DNA from: Psychromonas ossibalaenae ATCC BAA-1528
Lineage (GTDB): Bacteria; Pseudomonadota; Gammaproteobacteria; Enterobacterales; Psychromonadaceae
Assembly: GCF_000381745.1 (NCBI RefSeq)
Contig: NZ_KB906978.1
Location: 49,639 to 113,638 of the forward strand
DNA length: 64,000 bases
Direction: 5' to 3'
Shown: positions 17,102-26,423 of the stretch, in pieces
How the letters are laid out: each line of letters opens with the position of its first letter
How positions within the stretch are numbered: position 1 is the stretch's first letter
Notes under the pieces: generated by a model
Databases searched by the model: none
What the model saw: only the letters and a program-made list of their open reading frames with translations
What the model was told of the DNA's origin: nothing
Position numbers and translations under genes: made by a program

Positions 17102-18181
17102 TCACTTCCCCATGGCATTATCTGAAATGCTGCGCATTACATTATCTGCTTGTTTTTCCCATGGCGGCCAAAAAAATCCCTGCTTAAAAAAATCGGGATC
17201 GGCACTAAGCAGTGGATTACTAACATCCAGAGAAGCGCTCACCATGCCCAGATCATTAACCACTCTATTTTGTACTTTAGCCCCAAGCCAGTAATTGATA
17301 AATATCTCTGCAGCTTCCAGCTTTCTACCATTAACACTTTTATGGATATTGATGGTATCCAGCCAGACGGTATTACCTTCTATTAACGGCAGTAGTTTCC
17401 ACTTACCCCCTTGCCTGTTTTCAGCAGAAGCGCCGATACCATAAGAAGATACCAGTACCAGATCTTTTTTACTGAAATCTGGCCCGGCGTCCCAAAAGTG
17501 ACCAACGTTAGCATACAGCTGATTGGTCTTTACTTGAATCTCACTGTTCACCGTCGTTAACAGCTGCAGCTCGTGTCTTTTAACATCATTCAGGTAGAAA
17601 GGCGGCTTGTCGAGTGCCAGCATAACAAGGGAGATGTTTGGCTGAACTTGCCCTGCCGTAAGTGACAATCTGCCTTTCCATTTAGGGCTCCAAAGATCCT
17701 TCACCGAAACGGGCAGTTCTTTCTCTTTTAACACACTCATATTGGCCCAAATACCGTATGCACCTCCGCCCCAGGGAACATAAAGATGTTGACCTTTGTG
17801 CATACCAAACGGAATATCTTTTAAAGCAGGAATAAGTCTTTTGTAATTTGGGAGACGTGGTGAATTAATATTAATCGGCTGCAGAATTTTGCCTATTCTT
17901 CGGCTCTGCATATTAATATAATTAAGCGTCAGAAAAGAGATATCAGCTTTTCCTTTTCTCAATACTTCAAACATCTGCTCCGGCCCGGCAGCCCATGGCC
18001 GGATCACTTCAATTTTATAGCCGTAACCTTTTTGCAGTAAAATTCGATTAATCTCCTGAACTTCCTGTGCTTCGACATATCCTTCCCAGGTAAATACTCT
18101 AATCTTATTATCTTTTGCGAACACAGAATGGGACAACAAAAATGTTGTGATAAATATCTGAAAGAGTTTCCATAGCTTCAT
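17102..18181 (-). CDS. Periplasmic solute-binding protein, polyamine (PotD)-like family 1
   Basis: The start is placed at ATG 18181, where GGAGG sits 7 nt upstream and a signal peptide (MKLWKLFQIFITTFLLSHSVFA) begins. A longer frame to 18214 adds residues unlike a signal sequence. The mature protein has the two-lobe family 1 pattern: IRVFTWEGYVEAQEVQEI, then FEVLRKGKADISFLTLNY, LYVPWGGGAYGIWANM, LWSPKWKGRLSLTAG and EAAEIFINYWLGAKVQN. This resembles spermidine/putrescine-binding PotD. No ABC permease or ATPase lies nearby, so it is an orphan. It may serve a remote transporter or act as a sensor input, with the divergent HD-GYP gene as its neighbour. The ligand is unproven. Confidence 0.82.
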   Translation of the reverse strand: MKLWKLFQIFITTFLLSHSVFAKDNKIRVFTWEGYVEAQEVQEINRILLQKGYGYKIEVIRPWAAGPEQMFEVLRKGKADISFLTLNYINMQSRRIGKILQPININSPRLPNYKRLIPALKDIPFGMHKGQHLYVPWGGGAYGIWANMSVLKEKELPVSVKDLWSPKWKGRLSLTAGQVQPNISLVMLALDKPPFYLNDVKRHELQLLTTVNSEIQVKTNQLYANVGHFWDAGPDFSKKDLVLVSSYGIGASAENRQGGKWKLLPLIEGNTVWLDTINIHKSVNGRKLEAAEIFINYWLGAKVQNRVVNDLGMVSASLDVSNPLLSADPDFFKQGFFWPPWEKQADNVMRSISDNAMGK

Positions 18182-18559
18182 ACCCGGTCCTCCATTATTT
18201 TTATAGTCGATCACAATGGCTAAGGAGTAAGAAGATTATAGTTTACCCTCGGCCTTGTGCCAGTATAGGCAGTGCCTCTGACTTTATAGGCAATCAAAAA
18301 TAAGTGATATTTTACTAAGCAATTTAAAATTCAAACAACCGAAAAAGCACAACCTACTGACCATTTGTATTTATTGCTAAACTCCCCTTTATGTAACCAT
18401 TAAATAAAGCTGTATTTCCCCTGAAGCAACCGTTCTTTTCGCTTGTTTATGCAGCGGTTTAATCCCCCCTTCAGCGGCTAAAGCAGTAGAAACTTATTTT
18501 TGAGCAGTTTGGGGAATTAAAGACTAGTGTTAATAGAAAGTTCAGGATAAGGAATCGCC
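18182..18559. other. 378-bp divergent promoter region
   Basis: This region lies between the minus-strand binding-protein gene and the plus-strand HD-GYP gene. It is AT-rich. I see no gene, repeat or strong operator in it. Confidence 0.5.
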
Positions 18560-20020
18560 ATGGTTACTAAATTTTTTTCTACGCACAGCTGCCTGAATAT
18601 ATTCAAAACCCCTATGTTATTGTTGGTTTACCTGATCTGCTTTTCCATTACAGCTACCCTAGTTGCTTACAGCAAGTTTTATGTAATGCCGTTTTTTTCA
18701 AATCTGCTGTTAAATAATATTGAAACAGAAGCAGCACGAAGCGCAGATTATCTTGCTTCTCATCTGCTGCATATCAATCCAAATGAAAATTCACCTTACC
18801 CGGTAACAGCTAAATTATTCACTGCGGAGCTTAGTAAAAAAATTGAATATGCGCAGGAGCATTTAAAATTAGACAAACTAAAGGTTTTTGATAAACAGGG
18901 CCAAGTTGTTTTTTCCACAGATGCTGAAGATATTGGCGCGATCAACAAAAATGATTATTTTTTAAAACAAGTCATTTATGGGCAGCGTTTTTCCAAAATT
19001 GTTGAGAAAGGAAGTAAAAGCTTAGAAAGCCGCATTATTCACAAAGATGTAGCCGAAATCTATATTCCGGTGATGGACAGGGGTAATTTCCAAGGCGCCC
19101 TGGAAATTTATTACGATATTTCAACAAGAAAAAGCGCTTTAGACCAGCTAGTAGCAAAAACCTTAACCGTTATCTATCTGCTCTCTCTACTGCTGCTGCT
19201 AAGCGTCGGGTTAATACTCAATAAAGTCAGCACGCAGATACTGCAGCGCCGAGAAGCAGAGCAGCAGTTATTTGAAGCCAAGCAATTATTAGAAACAAGG
19301 GTAAACGAGCAGACCAAAGACATTTCTGTTACTCAAAAAATATCCATCACAGCGCTGGCCAGTTTAGCAGAGTATTACGATAACGAAACCGGTGCTCATT
19401 TAACAAGAATACAATGTTATACTGAACTGCTGGCTAAGCAGCTGCTTAAAGACTCCCCATATTCAAATTATCTATCAAACAACAAAAACTATGTAAAAGA
19501 TTTGAAATTAGCCAGCCTGCTTCACGATGTTGGTAAAACAGCAGTTCCCTCAGAAATTTTAACTAAATCAGGAAAATTAACCGAGCAGGAATTTTTGATC
19601 ATTAAAACTCATACCACCGTTGCCGGCAGCGCTTTAAGCCTTGCGAATAATGATTACAAAAACATATTCAAACGTAACAGCTACCTTGCCTTAGCTCATG
19701 ATATTGCTTTATACCACCATGAAAAATGGGACGGTACAGGTTATCCATGTGGTTTGCGTGGTGAATCTATCCCCCTCTCTGCCCGGATTGTCACTGTCGT
19801 CGATGTCTATGACGCACTAAGATCGAAACGCCCCTATAAAGAATCCTGGACGCACCAGGACAGCGTGAATGAAATCCTTAAGCAGAAAGGTATACAGTTT
19901 GATCCGGTTATTGTAGATGCATTTATATGCAGGGCGGATAAATTCAACCGGATTTCCAGCGCTAAGACTAAAGATAATATCAACAATCATACTGCCGACA
20001 GCATTGATTTTGCGATCTAA
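18560..20020 (+). CDS. HD-GYP domain protein with periplasmic sensor (probable c-di-GMP phosphodiesterase)
   Basis: A 486-residue membrane signalling protein. TM1 is about residues 15-40 and TM2 about 200-222 (LTVIYLLSLLLLLSVGLIL). They flank a periplasmic cache-like sensor (KLKVFDKQGQVVFSTDAEDI). A short coiled coil (RREAEQQLFEAKQLLETRVN) leads to the HD-GYP domain: H322-D323 in LLHDVGK, H386-H387 in YHHEKWDGTGYP with the GYP triad at 394-396, and VDVYDALRSKRPYK. All metal ligands and the GYP motif are present, so c-di-GMP hydrolysis to GMP is expected. It starts at ATG 18560 behind AAGGAA and is monocistronic. The input signal is unknown; the divergent binding-protein gene is a candidate partner. 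Confidence 0.9.
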   Translation: MVTKFFSTHSCLNIFKTPMLLLVYLICFSITATLVAYSKFYVMPFFSNLLLNNIETEAARSADYLASHLLHINPNENSPYPVTAKLFTAELSKKIEYAQEHLKLDKLKVFDKQGQVVFSTDAEDIGAINKNDYFLKQVIYGQRFSKIVEKGSKSLESRIIHKDVAEIYIPVMDRGNFQGALEIYYDISTRKSALDQLVAKTLTVIYLLSLLLLLSVGLILNKVSTQILQRREAEQQLFEAKQLLETRVNEQTKDISVTQKISITALASLAEYYDNETGAHLTRIQCYTELLAKQLLKDSPYSNYLSNNKNYVKDLKLASLLHDVGKTAVPSEILTKSGKLTEQEFLIIKTHTTVAGSALSLANNDYKNIFKRNSYLALAHDIALYHHEKWDGTGYPCGLRGESIPLSARIVTVVDVYDALRSKRPYKESWTHQDSVNEILKQKGIQFDPVIVDAFICRADKFNRISSAKTKDNINNHTADSIDFAI

Positions 20021-20201
20021 TATTGCCCTAAAATGTCACTCTTCGACACAACTGTTTAAGCACGTCTCTGCACTTTTCTGTCAAACCGTTTACCTGATGG
20101 TGACATATGACGAACTATGAACATATGCCCCTTGTAAACGCTGCCATTTAATTCATTATTAGAGCTAAATCACAAGAACATAGTCAAAACACGGTATTCA
20201 G

Positions 20202-20217
20202 CGTGAACCACATCACT
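20202..20217. promoter_or_regulatory. CRP-like site upstream of the 5'-nucleotidase gene
   Basis: CGTGAACCACATCACT keeps the GTGA-N6-TCAC core of a CRP site, about 105 bp before the start codon. Promoter hexamers are not clear, so this is tentative. Confidence 0.4.
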
Positions 20218-20322
20218 GCACAATTGTTACAGTTCGTTACACTTGCATTCGGTAAATAACCCCAATTTAAAAGGGTTAATAAGATTTTCTCTGTATTTAT
20301 AATCAATAAGATGGAATTTATA

Positions 20323-22512
20323 ATGAAAATGATAAACCGCAGTGTGCTGTGTTTAGCTGTTCTTACCGCGTTAGGCGGATGTTCAGATGATGAAAAAATT
20401 ATCACCAACGAAAAAATCGTCGTTGAAGAAACAGTCGTCGATAAAATCGTCACAGTCACTACTGACAATGGTTATGCATCCGTTGCAACTGAAGGAAAAA
20501 CATTAAGCAATACGCCAGATATTATCGTTAAAAGTACAACGGATACGCCTGTTGATGAAGTAACGATCAGCATTGGGGCTACATCAGATCTTCATGGCCG
20601 CATTTTCGGTTATGACTACGCGATTGACGGCGAAGACTCTGATGCTGGTTTAACACGTATTGCTACCTTGCTGGAAACCGAAAAAGCAGATCACCCGAAT
20701 ATGATTCTGCTTGATATCGGTGACACGGTGCAGGGTAACTCTGCACAACTATTTAATGATGACCCTACTCACCCTGTTGTATCAACGCTAAATGCATTAG
20801 ATTTTGACCTATGGGTTCCAGGCAACCATGAATTCAACTTTGAACGCGCTTTTGTTGATCGTAATCTAGGTCACTTTAACGGAGCTGTTGTTTCTAGTAA
20901 TATCAAATGGGAATCAAATGGTGCCAACTACATCCGCGGCTTCCAAATCTTTGAAGTTGATGGTGCGAAAGTAGCAATTGTGGGTGTTTCTCCATCTAAT
21001 GTTCCAAACTGGGAAGCGTCTGCACCAAGTCACTTCGCCGGCCTAAAATTTGATGAAGAACTAACTTCTACCCGCGCAGCTGTAGATGAGTTAATTAGCG
21101 AATATAACCCTGATGTTATCGTTGGTGCTTTCCACTTAGGTCGTGGTGGAGAAGGTGGTTCAGGTGTACGTGACATTGCAGCGGCAATGGCTGATAAATT
21201 TGATGTTATCTTAGCGGGCCATGAGCACGCTACCTATATCGAAAGTATCGCTAAAGATAAAGCAGGCGAAGAAACTGATATTTCTGTTGATGGTAAAGGC
21301 GGAGCTGAAGATAAAACACTTGTCGGATATAACGAAGATAACCGTGCTGAAAGTGTGAAAATTATGGAGCCTGGAAAATGGGGGTCTGCACTGGCTCGTG
21401 CTGACATTAAACTGAAGAAAAATGCTAATGACAAATGGGTGATGGTTGATACAACATTAGAAAATATTTCTACTGAAGTCGCTAAATATGTGGGTGTCAC
21501 TGAGCACGAAGGGTTAAAAGCACAATTCCAATATGTTGATGATATCTCTAAAGCTGATGCTCAAGAAGTTATCGGCACCGTTTCGGGTGACTTTACACGT
21601 GGTTTAGGCGTAGATGATGCGACAGGTGAAGTAAATAACCTTGTTACTGGTCGCTTATATACAACTATCCATAAAGCGAAAATTGTTGATACCCCGTTAA
21701 TGGACTTTATCAATCAGATCCAGCTGAAAAAATCAGGTGCGACTATATCAGCAGCTTCTCTATTCTCTGATAACTCCAACCTCGTTGATGGTGCTGAGTA
21801 CGCTAAAAAAGACTCAACTAACCTATATAAATACGATAATAAGTTACTCGGTGTAAATATGACGGGTAAAAATCTGAAACGTTACATGGAATGGTCTTAC
21901 TCTTACTTTAATCAGTATGAAGAAGGCGATCTAACAGTATCATTCAGAGAAGGTGCTAAAGCTTATAACTATGACCAGTTTGACGGTGCGGTTACATTTG
22001 TTGTAGATCTAACCGGTGATGCACTGGCAATGGATGAGAACTATGCAGTTACTAATGAAGGCAGCCGCATTGAGATCTCTGAAATTGATGGTAAACCATT
22101 TGATGAAACTGCCGTTTATAAAGTCGCAGTGAACAGTTATCGTTTAGGATCGCAAGTTCAGAAATATGGCTGGGCATCCGATGCTGATGTATTCTATGAC
22201 TCAGTGAATGAATCTGCATATGCAATCCGTGATATGTTGACTGAGCATGTTATAACCACTGGTGGTGTTAATAGTGCTGACTTTGATAACCAAAACTGGG
22301 AAATCAAACAATATCAAACAATGCAGGATCTTCGTACTACAGCAGGCCCGGCAAAAGATTTATGGGATCAGGTTGTAGCAAAAGAAATTTGTATCACAAT
22401 TGATGCTGGTAACCCTAAATACCCAGGTATTATCAACTCATTAAATCTGAATGATGCTACATCATATTTCGTAAATGCAAGCAAAGATGATGCTGGTTGT
22501 GTACCTGAATAA
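20323..22512 (+). CDS. 5'-nucleotidase / metallophosphoesterase lipoprotein
   Basis: ATG 20323 is chosen because it gives a compact lipoprotein signal (MKMINRSVLCLAVLTALGGC); ATG 20311 is the alternative. After the lipidated Cys comes a Glu/Val-rich linker. The N-terminal metallophosphoesterase domain then has SDLHG (D89, H91), DIGDTVQGNS, GNHEFN (N168, H169), GAFHLGRGG and AGHEH. These are all five metal-site motifs of the UshA/NutA family. The C-terminal half is the 5'-nucleotidase substrate-binding domain (VTGRLYTT, LGVNMTGKNLKRYMEWSY, YKVAVNSYRLG). It likely dephosphorylates extracellular nucleotides to nucleosides at the cell envelope. At about 729 residues it is longer than UshA (about 550), with extra N- and C-terminal sequence. 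A CRP-like site lies upstream. Confidence 0.88.
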   Translation: MKMINRSVLCLAVLTALGGCSDDEKIITNEKIVVEETVVDKIVTVTTDNGYASVATEGKTLSNTPDIIVKSTTDTPVDEVTISIGATSDLHGRIFGYDYAIDGEDSDAGLTRIATLLETEKADHPNMILLDIGDTVQGNSAQLFNDDPTHPVVSTLNALDFDLWVPGNHEFNFERAFVDRNLGHFNGAVVSSNIKWESNGANYIRGFQIFEVDGAKVAIVGVSPSNVPNWEASAPSHFAGLKFDEELTSTRAAVDELISEYNPDVIVGAFHLGRGGEGGSGVRDIAAAMADKFDVILAGHEHATYIESIAKDKAGEETDISVDGKGGAEDKTLVGYNEDNRAESVKIMEPGKWGSALARADIKLKKNANDKWVMVDTTLENISTEVAKYVGVTEHEGLKAQFQYVDDISKADAQEVIGTVSGDFTRGLGVDDATGEVNNLVTGRLYTTIHKAKIVDTPLMDFINQIQLKKSGATISAASLFSDNSNLVDGAEYAKKDSTNLYKYDNKLLGVNMTGKNLKRYMEWSYSYFNQYEEGDLTVSFREGAKAYNYDQFDGAVTFVVDLTGDALAMDENYAVTNEGSRIEISEIDGKPFDETAVYKVAVNSYRLGSQVQKYGWASDADVFYDSVNESAYAIRDMLTEHVITTGGVNSADFDNQNWEIKQYQTMQDLRTTAGPAKDLWDQVVAKEICITIDAGNPKYPGIINSLNLNDATSYFVNASKDDAGCVPE

Positions 22513-22563
22513 TCGGTGTTTAATCAGAGTTTAGTAATACACTTTGATTGTTCATTCTGATTT

Positions 22564-22618
22564 AAAGCCTGGGTGGTAATCTAATAAGTTACCCCCAGGC
22601 TTTATTATATTATTTTTT
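22564..22618 (+). terminator. Terminator of the 5'-nucleotidase gene
   Basis: An AAAGCCTGGG-GGTAA arm pairs with TTACC-CCCAGGCTTT across a 9-nt loop, with A/T-rich sequence and a T-run after it, about 50 bp past the stop. Confidence 0.8.
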
Positions 22619-22637
22619 ATTTGGAAACCAGATATAT

Positions 22638-23807
22638 ATGTTTCGAACCTACCGATTTGCTCTGTTTATTACCCTTATCTCGACACTGATTTTTCAGTTT
22701 TCTCCTAGCCTGAGTGAATCTTTTCGACCTAAATCGCCCCTTGAGCAGACATTCGTTGATGCTGAAGTAGTGAATATCATCTCAAATAACCTAGCCCCCG
22801 ATGCTAAAGTTCCAGAAATTTTAACGGGCAGGCAGGTATTTACAGCCAGAATTTTAGAAGGTGAAAAACAAGGCCTTGTTGTTGAAGTCGAGAACCCAAT
22901 CAGTCGTCAACATAATGTACTGGTTGGTGAAGGTGACACTTTTATTATGATGATCCGGGAAACAGCCAATAACGGTACTGTTTACTGGGCATACAATCAT
23001 AAACGTTCGCCAGCCATCTACTGGATGTCGCTGGCGTTTTTACTACTATTATTATCCTTCGGCAAAAAAGAGGGATTAAACTCAGTCGTTTCTTTATATT
23101 TTACCGCTGCATTAGTTATTGGTGTCTTGATCCCGTCTATTTTTGCAGGATGGAATCCTGTACTGATCACCATAGTGCTGATGGGATTAAAAATTGTTGT
23201 TAACTTTATTCTAGTTTCCGGTTATAACAAAAAGAGCTTCTGTGCCATGGCCGGCACCCTGCTAGGCGTAATTGCAGCAGGTATCATGGCACAAGTTTTC
23301 GGTGAATTCGCGAATCTGTCCGGTATCTACCTTGATAAAGGTGAAGATGTTATTTATCTGGCAACCCAGCCTATCCAGATACGCTGGTTAATGTTCGTCG
23401 CTATTATGGTCTCGGCACTTGGCGCAGTAATGGACGTCGCTATCTCTATTGCTTCCGCTTATAACGAACTTAAAGCCGCCGATCCCAAACTCACACCGAC
23501 ACAACTTATGCGCTCAAGCATGAATATAGGCCGCGACATTATGGGAACAATGACCAATACACTGATTCTTGCATTTGCCGGCAGTTCACTGACAACCATC
23601 ATGATGGTATGGGGATTAAATATGCCCATCACACAATTTCTTAATAGCCCGGTTATTTCATTAAGTATTATTCATGCACTTGCCGGCAGTATCGGCATTG
23701 TATTAACCATTCCGATCACCGCCTGGCTGGCTCGTTACATGCTTAATTCCGATGAGGTACAGCCAAGCATAGATAGCCCTGCAATAGCAAAGCCACGCAG
23801 TTTATAA
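22638..23807 (+). CDS. YibE/F-family membrane protein
   Basis: A 389-residue inner-membrane protein of the YibE/F family (DUF of unknown function). TM1 is about residues 7-25. A periplasmic beta-rich domain of about 100 residues follows (FTARILEGEKQGLVVEVENP, VLVGEGDTFIMMIRE). Seven or so helices fill residues 128-380, with the conserved AIMVSALGAVMDVAISIAS and SSMNIGRDIMGTMTNTLILA stretches. These helix pairs with a small-residue and Asp pattern are the family signature. No substrate or role is established. It starts 125 bp after the nucleotidase stop but behind that gene's terminator, so it probably has its own promoter. Confidence 0.85.
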   Translation: MFRTYRFALFITLISTLIFQFSPSLSESFRPKSPLEQTFVDAEVVNIISNNLAPDAKVPEILTGRQVFTARILEGEKQGLVVEVENPISRQHNVLVGEGDTFIMMIRETANNGTVYWAYNHKRSPAIYWMSLAFLLLLLSFGKKEGLNSVVSLYFTAALVIGVLIPSIFAGWNPVLITIVLMGLKIVVNFILVSGYNKKSFCAMAGTLLGVIAAGIMAQVFGEFANLSGIYLDKGEDVIYLATQPIQIRWLMFVAIMVSALGAVMDVAISIASAYNELKAADPKLTPTQLMRSSMNIGRDIMGTMTNTLILAFAGSSLTTIMMVWGLNMPITQFLNSPVISLSIIHALAGSIGIVLTIPITAWLARYMLNSDEVQPSIDSPAIAKPRSL

Positions 23808-23824
23808 ATTATTAACTAAGCAGC

Positions 23825-23878
23825 AGAAGCGCCCTTTTCCTGTTATTACAGCAAAAAGCAGCGCTTCTTTCTGTTTTA
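23825..23878 (+). terminator. Terminator of the YibE/F gene
   Basis: AGAAGCGC pairs with GCGCTTCT, enclosing a smaller CTGT-TATT-ACAG hairpin, and TTCTGTTTT follows. Confidence 0.65.
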
Positions 23879-24071
23879 TCCCCTCTAGTTTTCATACATA
23901 ACTCCCAGCCCCCTCTTTTGTCACAACAATCAGAAAGGCACTTTTAATTGATATTTACATTAGAAACATCACGCAAAATTGACATGCATCATCATAAAAA
24001 TACAAACAGCTATTACAATGACTTTTTTACCACAACCCAGTCAACTTAAAATAGATCAAAAAGGAACTTTG

Positions 24072-24953
24072 ATGAATATTAAACACCTGCTCTTTTCACT
24101 ATTAATATTAATGCCTCTTGGTGTCGCTGCCGGCACGGGAACCGAACTTAGCGAAGAGCAGCAGTACACTGCATGGGCAAACGGAATCTTAGATTCTTTA
24201 AACCCTCTAACCGGAGAAATTAAACTACCGGGCGCAGCAGCTGTATTAAATGTTCCCGATGATTTTTATTATTTAAGCCCGGCCGATGCCGATAAAATAC
24301 TCGTTGATGTCTGGGGCAACCCGCCTCAGGAAAACAACCTGGGTATGTTATTTCCTGCTGGAATGACCCCCTTTGATATGGGCTCATGGGCAGTCACCAT
24401 CGAATATGAAGAAGACGGTTATGTTTCCGTTCAAGACGCCGATAATATTGATTATGCAGATCTGTTAGAACAGATGCAGGACGATACGGCCGATGCTAGT
24501 AAAGAACGCGTTAATCAGGGCTATGAAGAAGTTGAGCTGATAGGGTGGGCTTCAGCGCCTTTTTATGATGCACAGAGCCATAAACTGCACTGGGCTAAAG
24601 AAATCAGATTTGGTAATGAAACGGTTAACACACTTAATTACAACATAAGAGTATTAGGCAGAAAGGGCGTATTGGTGCTTAATTTTATTGCTCAAATTGA
24701 CCAGAAACAACTTATTGAATCGGAGTTAGATACGGTTCTAGCACTCGCTGAATTTGAACCGCAAGCCAAATATGAAAATTTTGATCCGCAAGTTGATCAG
24801 ATGGCCGCCTATGGCTTAGGTGCGCTGGTTGCCGGAAAAGTACTGGCAAAAACCGGATTTTTAGCCATGGGTCTGATCTTCTTTAAAAAATTCGGCATCT
24901 TTCTAATCGTAGCAGCTGGTGCACTTATTAAGAAAATTTTTCAACGCGGCTGA
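24072..24953 (+). CDS. DUF2167 family membrane-anchored protein
   Basis: ATG 24072 is preferred: AAGGAA lies upstream and a signal peptide (MNIKHLLFSLLILMPLGVAAG) begins there, whereas the frame back to 23979 adds non-signal sequence. The 293-residue protein has the DUF2167 core: a 'GEIKLPGAAAVLNVPDDFYYL' opening, ADKILVDVWGNPP, GMLFPAGMTPFDMGSWAVTI and VELIGWASAPFYDAQSHKL. One or two hydrophobic segments at the C-terminus (VAGKVLAKTGFLAMGLIFF; FGIFLIVAAGALI) anchor it, with most of the chain presumably in the periplasm. No function is established for the family. It is a single gene followed by a hairpin. Confidence 0.85.
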   Translation: MNIKHLLFSLLILMPLGVAAGTGTELSEEQQYTAWANGILDSLNPLTGEIKLPGAAAVLNVPDDFYYLSPADADKILVDVWGNPPQENNLGMLFPAGMTPFDMGSWAVTIEYEEDGYVSVQDADNIDYADLLEQMQDDTADASKERVNQGYEEVELIGWASAPFYDAQSHKLHWAKEIRFGNETVNTLNYNIRVLGRKGVLVLNFIAQIDQKQLIESELDTVLALAEFEPQAKYENFDPQVDQMAAYGLGALVAGKVLAKTGFLAMGLIFFKKFGIFLIVAAGALIKKIFQRG

Positions 24954-24962
24954 CTAGCGCTC

Positions 24963-24991
24963 TTTCTCGGACTGTCACTAGGTCCGAGAAA
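24963..24991 (+). terminator. Hairpin after the DUF2167 gene
   Basis: TTTCTCGGAC pairs perfectly with GTCCGAGAAA over a 9-nt loop, 10 bp after the stop. There is no strong T-run, so termination strength is doubtful. Confidence 0.5.
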
Positions 24992-25140
24992 ATCACTTCT
25001 ACCATGTCTTCCTTAACTACCTGATAAATCAATAAATACTTTAACAGCAAGTAATTAACAAAATGCGAAGTTGCTTAAGCCGCGCGACTCCCTATGATAT
25101 ACAATCAAAACAATCAGACGGGCTACTCAAAAGGTTATTT

Positions 25141-25998
25141 ATGAGCATTGTATATTTAAACGGCGAATATCTGCCGATGCAGGAAGCTAAAATTTCTCCA
25201 ATGGACCGCGGATTTTTATTTGGAGACGGTATTTACGAAGTGATCCCCTCTTACGATGGTAAGCTGGTCGGTTTTGCACCGCATATCCAGCGCTTAAATG
25301 AGGGCCTGCAGTTAATCGGCATAAACTGCAGCCGAGAACAGCAAGAATGGCGGGAGATTTGCGAGCAGCTTATTGAAAAAAACGACGGTCTCAATCTGGG
25401 CATTTATCTGCATATCAGCCGCGGTGCCGATACTAAGCGTTTCCATGCTTATCCTGAAGATCTGCCCGCGACTGTTTACGCATTTGCCTTTGAGATTCCG
25501 GCGGCGAGCATAGCTGATAAAAGTAAAGCGAAAACCTATAAGGTATCAACCACAGAAGATCTGCGCTGGCAGCGCTGTAATATCAAATCAACGGCGCTTT
25601 TAGGTAATGTAATGCACTTTCAGCACGGTTTCAGTCGCGGTTACAATGAAACCATCCTGTTTAATAACAATAATGAAATGACCGAAGGCAGTGCATGCAA
25701 CGCATACATAGTTAAAAATGGCATGGTCATTACTCCGCCGTTAGATAATCAGATTTTACCCGGCATTACACGTTTTATGCTGCTTGATATTCTTTCCCGC
25801 CATAGCAGTATTAAAGTTGAAGAGCGCATTGTCACTATGGATGAAGTCTTTAACGCTGATGAAGTCTGGTTAACCAGCTCGAGTAAAGAGATTGCACCGG
25901 TTGTTGAAATAGACGGCAGCCCCGTAGGTAACGGTAAAATCGGCGACCTATGGCTGGCGGCACAAACCTTATACAGTGCACATAAAGCGGATTATTAA
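25141..25998 (+). CDS. dat: D-amino-acid aminotransferase (class IV, PLP-dependent)
   Basis: The start is set at ATG 25141 behind AAAGG, because family members begin with 'M-x-x-V-Y-L-N-G'. The 26 residues before it are not homologous. This 285-residue cytoplasmic enzyme interconverts D-amino acids and 2-oxo acids (D-Ala and D-Glu in characterised Dat). Class IV marks are SPMDRGFLFGDGIYEVI, ISRGADTKRFHAYP (the RGAD stretch that marks D-specific members), and NIKSTALLGN carrying the PLP lysine K149. MTEGSACNAYIV and LPGITRFMLLDI follow. It is distinct from branched-chain IlvE. It is a single gene flanked by hairpins, with a MITE-like repeat downstream. The likely role is D-amino acid supply for peptidoglycan or D-amino acid catabolism. 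Confidence 0.88.
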   Translation: MSIVYLNGEYLPMQEAKISPMDRGFLFGDGIYEVIPSYDGKLVGFAPHIQRLNEGLQLIGINCSREQQEWREICEQLIEKNDGLNLGIYLHISRGADTKRFHAYPEDLPATVYAFAFEIPAASIADKSKAKTYKVSTTEDLRWQRCNIKSTALLGNVMHFQHGFSRGYNETILFNNNNEMTEGSACNAYIVKNGMVITPPLDNQILPGITRFMLLDILSRHSSIKVEERIVTMDEVFNADEVWLTSSSKEIAPVVEIDGSPVGNGKIGDLWLAAQTLYSAHKADY

Positions 25999-26020
25999 AG
26001 TCTGCAGTTGAACACTTGAT

Positions 26021-26049
26021 GCTGCCGGGTTATATTTTCACCCGGCAGC
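26021..26049 (+). terminator. Hairpin after dat
   Basis: GCTGCCGGGT pairs with ACCCGGCAGC over a 9-nt loop, 23 bp beyond the stop. No T-run follows; possibly a Rho-independent terminator of modest strength. Confidence 0.5.
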
Positions 26050-26074
26050 GCTTAAAACTGCATACCGCTGTGCA

Positions 26075-26401
26075 TATACCCATGATACTTCAAGATGCAA
26101 AGTCAGCAAGGCAAATTGTGCCGAGATGCTAGGCATAAAATTGAACCTTTCGAGTGATTAACTACGTTAATCCTCTTTCGGTAGAATTAAGATAAAGACT
26201 TTAATTCTTTTATAGTTACTCTACATAGAGATTTTATAATAACGCAGATTGGTGTAAGTTGCCTTGCCCTACGGGGCTTGAGCTTGAAAACCAGCCCCAC
26301 GTTGCAACAATCGAAAAGAGAGTAACCATTACCTCATGTTGCGCCTTGCTCTGCTCTGCAATCTCGAGCCTGACAAAGCATCTTGAGGTAACATGGGTAT
26401 A
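26075..26401. repeat. MITE-like element with 24-bp terminal inverted repeats (327 bp)
   Basis: The left end begins TATACCCATGATACTTCAAG and the inverted right end begins TATACCCATGTTACCTCAAG. Over 24 bp the two ends agree at 22 positions. TA is found at both boundaries, as for a TA-duplicating transposon. There is no coding frame of note inside. It occupies nearly all of the space between dat and the LysE-family gene. Shorter look-alikes of its end occur at 27066-27090 and 40421-40443. Confidence 0.75.
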
Positions 26402-26423
26402 ATAAATTACTGGAGTTTAAAGA

